Assembly: GCF_002205895.1 (NCBI RefSeq) | Contig: NZ_NJDE01000016.1 | Coordinates: forward strand, 1 to 64,000 | Direction: 5' to 3' | Length of the DNA: 64,000 nt | Source of the DNA: Saccharibacillus sp. O23 | GTDB taxonomy: Bacteria > Bacillota > Bacilli > Paenibacillales > Paenibacillaceae | Part shown: in pieces, positions 62,442 through 64,000 of the stretch | How the letters are laid out: the number at the start of each line of letters is the position of its first letter | How positions within the stretch are numbered: the stretch's first letter is position 1 | Position numbers and translations under genes: made by a program | Notes under the pieces: generated by a model | Told to the model about the DNA's origin: nothing | Databases searched by the model: none | Seen by the model: the letters and a program-made list of their open reading frames with translations, nothing else

Positions 62442-63044
62442 TTACTTAAATACCTTAACCCGTTCTTCGACCGGTTGGAAAGCTTTCTCTCCGGCTTCGG
62501 CGAGGCGGCTGCCGAAAGGCATCTGCGCTCTCAGTTTCCAAGAAGCAGGCAGGTTCCATGTTTCTTGAACGCCGGCGTCGATCAGAGGGTTATAATGCTG
62601 GAGCGTAGCGCCCAGACCCGCGTCGTGCAGGGCCGTCCATACGACCAGCTGCAGCATGCCCGAAGATTGGTCTGCCCAGATCGGGAAGTTGTCGGCATAC
62701 AGAGCGAATTGGTTTTGCAGGTTCTGCACGATGTCTTGATCTTCGAAGAACAGGATCGTGCCGTAGCCGCTCTTGAAGGAATTGATCTTGTTCGTCGTGC
62801 CTTCGAAAGCTTCTTCGGATACCGCGACTTTTTTCAGTTCCGCCAAAGTCAGGTCCCACAGCTTGTCATGCTGTTCGCCGAACAGAACGACCGCGCGGGA
62901 AGTCTGAGAGTTGAACGAAGTCGGAGTGTAGAGAACCGCTTCTTCGACGATTTTCTGGATCTTCGCTTCGTCTACCGAAACGTCTTTGCCGATGCCGTAG
63001 ATGGAACGTCTGGATTTAAGCGCCTCGAAAAATTCTGCTGCCAC
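62442..63044 (-). CDS. Nitroreductase-family protein (HBN1/Frm2-like)
   Basis: The 200-residue flavoprotein matches the fungal-type/YdgI nitroreductase group: FFEALKSRRSIYGIGKDVSVDE, YTPTSFNSQTSRAVVLFGEQHDKLW, NQFALYADNFPIWADQSSGMLQLVVWTALHDAGLGATLQHYNPLI. These reduce nitro compounds or act in lipid and redox stress; the natural substrate is unknown. It is cytoplasmic. AAGGAGGAG precedes the ATG. It differs clearly from the nitroreductase at 52306, so the two are not a recent duplication. Confidence 0.92.
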   Translation of the reverse strand: MAAEFFEALKSRRSIYGIGKDVSVDEAKIQKIVEEAVLYTPTSFNSQTSRAVVLFGEQHDKLWDLTLAELKKVAVSEEAFEGTTNKINSFKSGYGTILFFEDQDIVQNLQNQFALYADNFPIWADQSSGMLQLVVWTALHDAGLGATLQHYNPLIDAGVQETWNLPASWKLRAQMPFGSRLAEAGEKAFQPVEERVKVFK

Positions 63045-63132
63045 GATAAAACTCCTCCTTGTCGATCACGAAAATATTTTTAATAACTTTTCGTAATAAA
63101 CTATATATCAGTCTGAAAGAGTCGTCAAGCTT

Positions 63133-63873
63133 TTATTCCGAGTCATAAGCTGGGGTAATATCCGTATCTACGGTCGGGTTGGCAGAAACCTTCGGACGTC
63201 CTTCATCTTCCGTTTCGTTCAAAGACATGTCCCACGCCAATCTTCGCCATAATCCCCGCGGTTCGGTGAGCAGTTTCGCTACGCAATCCACGTACGGCTT
63301 GGCTGCTTCGGCCGAAGGTTGATTGGTCCAAATCTGGCGGCCGGCCAGATAGGAAACGGCGAATTCCGTCCAATCCCGATATAACGTCTGAGCGTGCCTT
63401 GCGGCAGAAAGCGATCGTTCCATAGCTTCTTCCGCTTCCATCAAACCGGCGGAATGGGCCGTTCGGCAGATAAAAACGTATTGGCCCAGATCCCAAGCGG
63501 CGATGCCCGCGGGCGGAAGCTTGCCGCTGTACATCTGAACGAGTCTTGCATGATTGAATAAAGCGGCATTGCCGTTCAACCGTTCGAAATATTGTTCGCG
63601 ATCGCGCAGAGACAAAGCGCCGAGCAGCGACTCGGTCTTGCGGTAAGAGGCTTGGCCGCCTTCTTTCAGCAGCCAGCTAAGATGCTTCTCCAGCGTCTCT
63701 TCGTCTTTGACCGACCAGGTATGCGCCAACAATTTACGCAATTCTTCTTTTCGGGAAGCCGGCCAAGCGAAGCCCGTTTCTTCGAGCAGGCCGTTCATTC
63801 GGAACAATACCGCTCCCAGAGCGAACGCGCGCATGGCGCGCTCATCCGTTTCGCGTATACGCAGCGTCTCCAT
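63133..63873 (-). CDS. DUF1266 domain protein
   Basis: The 246-residue soluble protein has the DUF1266 core in its middle (IAAWDLGQYVFICRTAHSAGLMEAEEAMERSL, then DWTEFAVSYLAGRQIW). The conserved Ala-Trp-Asp-x-Gly and the Ser-Tyr-x2-Gly-Arg-x2-Trp are both present. Function is unknown; relatives are found in many bacteria, sometimes near toxin-immunity genes. AAAGGAGA lies seven bases before the ATG. The stop of the upstream truncated gene is only 14 bases away, so the two are probably one operon. Confidence 0.85.
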   Translation of the reverse strand: METLRIRETDERAMRAFALGAVLFRMNGLLEETGFAWPASRKEELRKLLAHTWSVKDEETLEKHLSWLLKEGGQASYRKTESLLGALSLRDREQYFERLNGNAALFNHARLVQMYSGKLPPAGIAAWDLGQYVFICRTAHSAGLMEAEEAMERSLSAARHAQTLYRDWTEFAVSYLAGRQIWTNQPSAEAAKPYVDCVAKLLTEPRGLWRRLAWDMSLNETEDEGRPKVSANPTVDTDITPAYDSE

Positions 63874-63887
63874 TGCTCTGTCTCCTT

Positions 63888-64000
63888 TCAGAACCCGTGA
63901 AAGTCCGATAATGTCTCGCCTGCGGGCTCGGTCAGAGCCGGATTATCCGCTAAAGGCGGCAGTTGAATCGGTTTGGAACGCCCCAACCATTTCCATCGGC
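63888..64000 (-). CDS. 3' end of an unidentified gene, cut by the window edge
   Basis: One frame on the minus strand is open from the edge to a TGA at 63888-63890 (37 codons, ending ETLSDFHGF). The other two frames have stops. It ends just before the ribosome site of the DUF1266 gene, which supports a shared operon. The fragment is too short to name. Confidence 0.55.
   Translation of the reverse strand, partial: RWKWLGRSKPIQLPPLADNPALTEPAGETLSDFHGF

Overview
The window looks like chromosomal DNA of a Gram-positive member of the Paenibacillaceae, most like Saccharibacillus or a G+C-rich Paenibacillus. Reasons: strong AGGAGG-type ribosome sites almost everywhere, several TTG/GTG starts, G+C-rich codon use, sugar ABC importers of the LplABC type without their own ATPase, AraC regulators with a membrane sensor or a siderophore-binding domain, and lipoprotein-anchored hydrolases. 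The genus is an inference from gene content. There are no rRNA or tRNA genes, no complete insertion sequence, no prophage and no intact CRISPR-Cas locus.

Layout. 0-3 kb: truncated histidine kinase, cardiolipin synthase, flavin reductase. 3-12 kb: Fur-controlled siderophore uptake split in two, with binding lipoprotein plus Btr-like regulator on the plus strand and two FecCD permeases on the minus strand. Between the halves lie an SGNH/alpha-beta hydrolase fusion and an aldo-keto reductase. 11.6-13.4 kb: an A+T-richer patch with a secreted protein, rifampin ADP-ribosyltransferase (arr) and a small protein. 13.6-20 kb: chemoreceptor, acetyltransferase, FIST-GGDEF protein, HPr-like protein without the phospho-histidine, lipoprotein. 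20-23.4 kb: MocR regulator divergent from an MFS exporter (preceded by a 25-codon leader ORF) and psiE. 23.4-23.9 kb: repeat-rich gap with four inverted/direct short repeats and one isolated type I-C-like CRISPR repeat. 23.9-28.3 kb: overlapping operon pssA-dedA-psd-response regulator-kinase, joining phosphatidylethanolamine synthesis to a two-component system. 28.3-32.7 kb: diguanylate cyclase, YdeI-like protein, stand-alone pseudo-receiver, AraC regulator.

32.7-37.3 kb: two tandem M3 peptidases and a methyltransferase. 37.3-38.1 kb: an 816-bp gap with two copies of a structured ~130-bp repeat flanking an array of five short dyads. 38-51.4 kb: a glycan-use locus (two permeases, binding lipoprotein, GH29 fucosidase, CBM9-like protein, 1016-residue transglutaminase-like protein, GH18 enzyme), divergent from a YesN/YtdP-type AraC sensor-regulator. 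The enzymes lack export signals, so the importer probably feeds oligosaccharides to cytoplasmic enzymes. 51.5-64 kb: YjgB-like protein, two nitroreductases, LmrA-like TetR with a DHA2 exporter, PepF, surface-anchored GH5 cellulase, MFS transporter, small membrane protein, secreted protein, DUF1266 protein and a truncated gene at the edge.

The least explained items are the 37.3-38.1 kb repeat array, the glycan locus with its odd transglutaminase-like protein, the isolated CRISPR repeat, and the phosphatidylethanolamine/two-component operon. Functions are assigned by reading motifs in the translations. No database search was possible.
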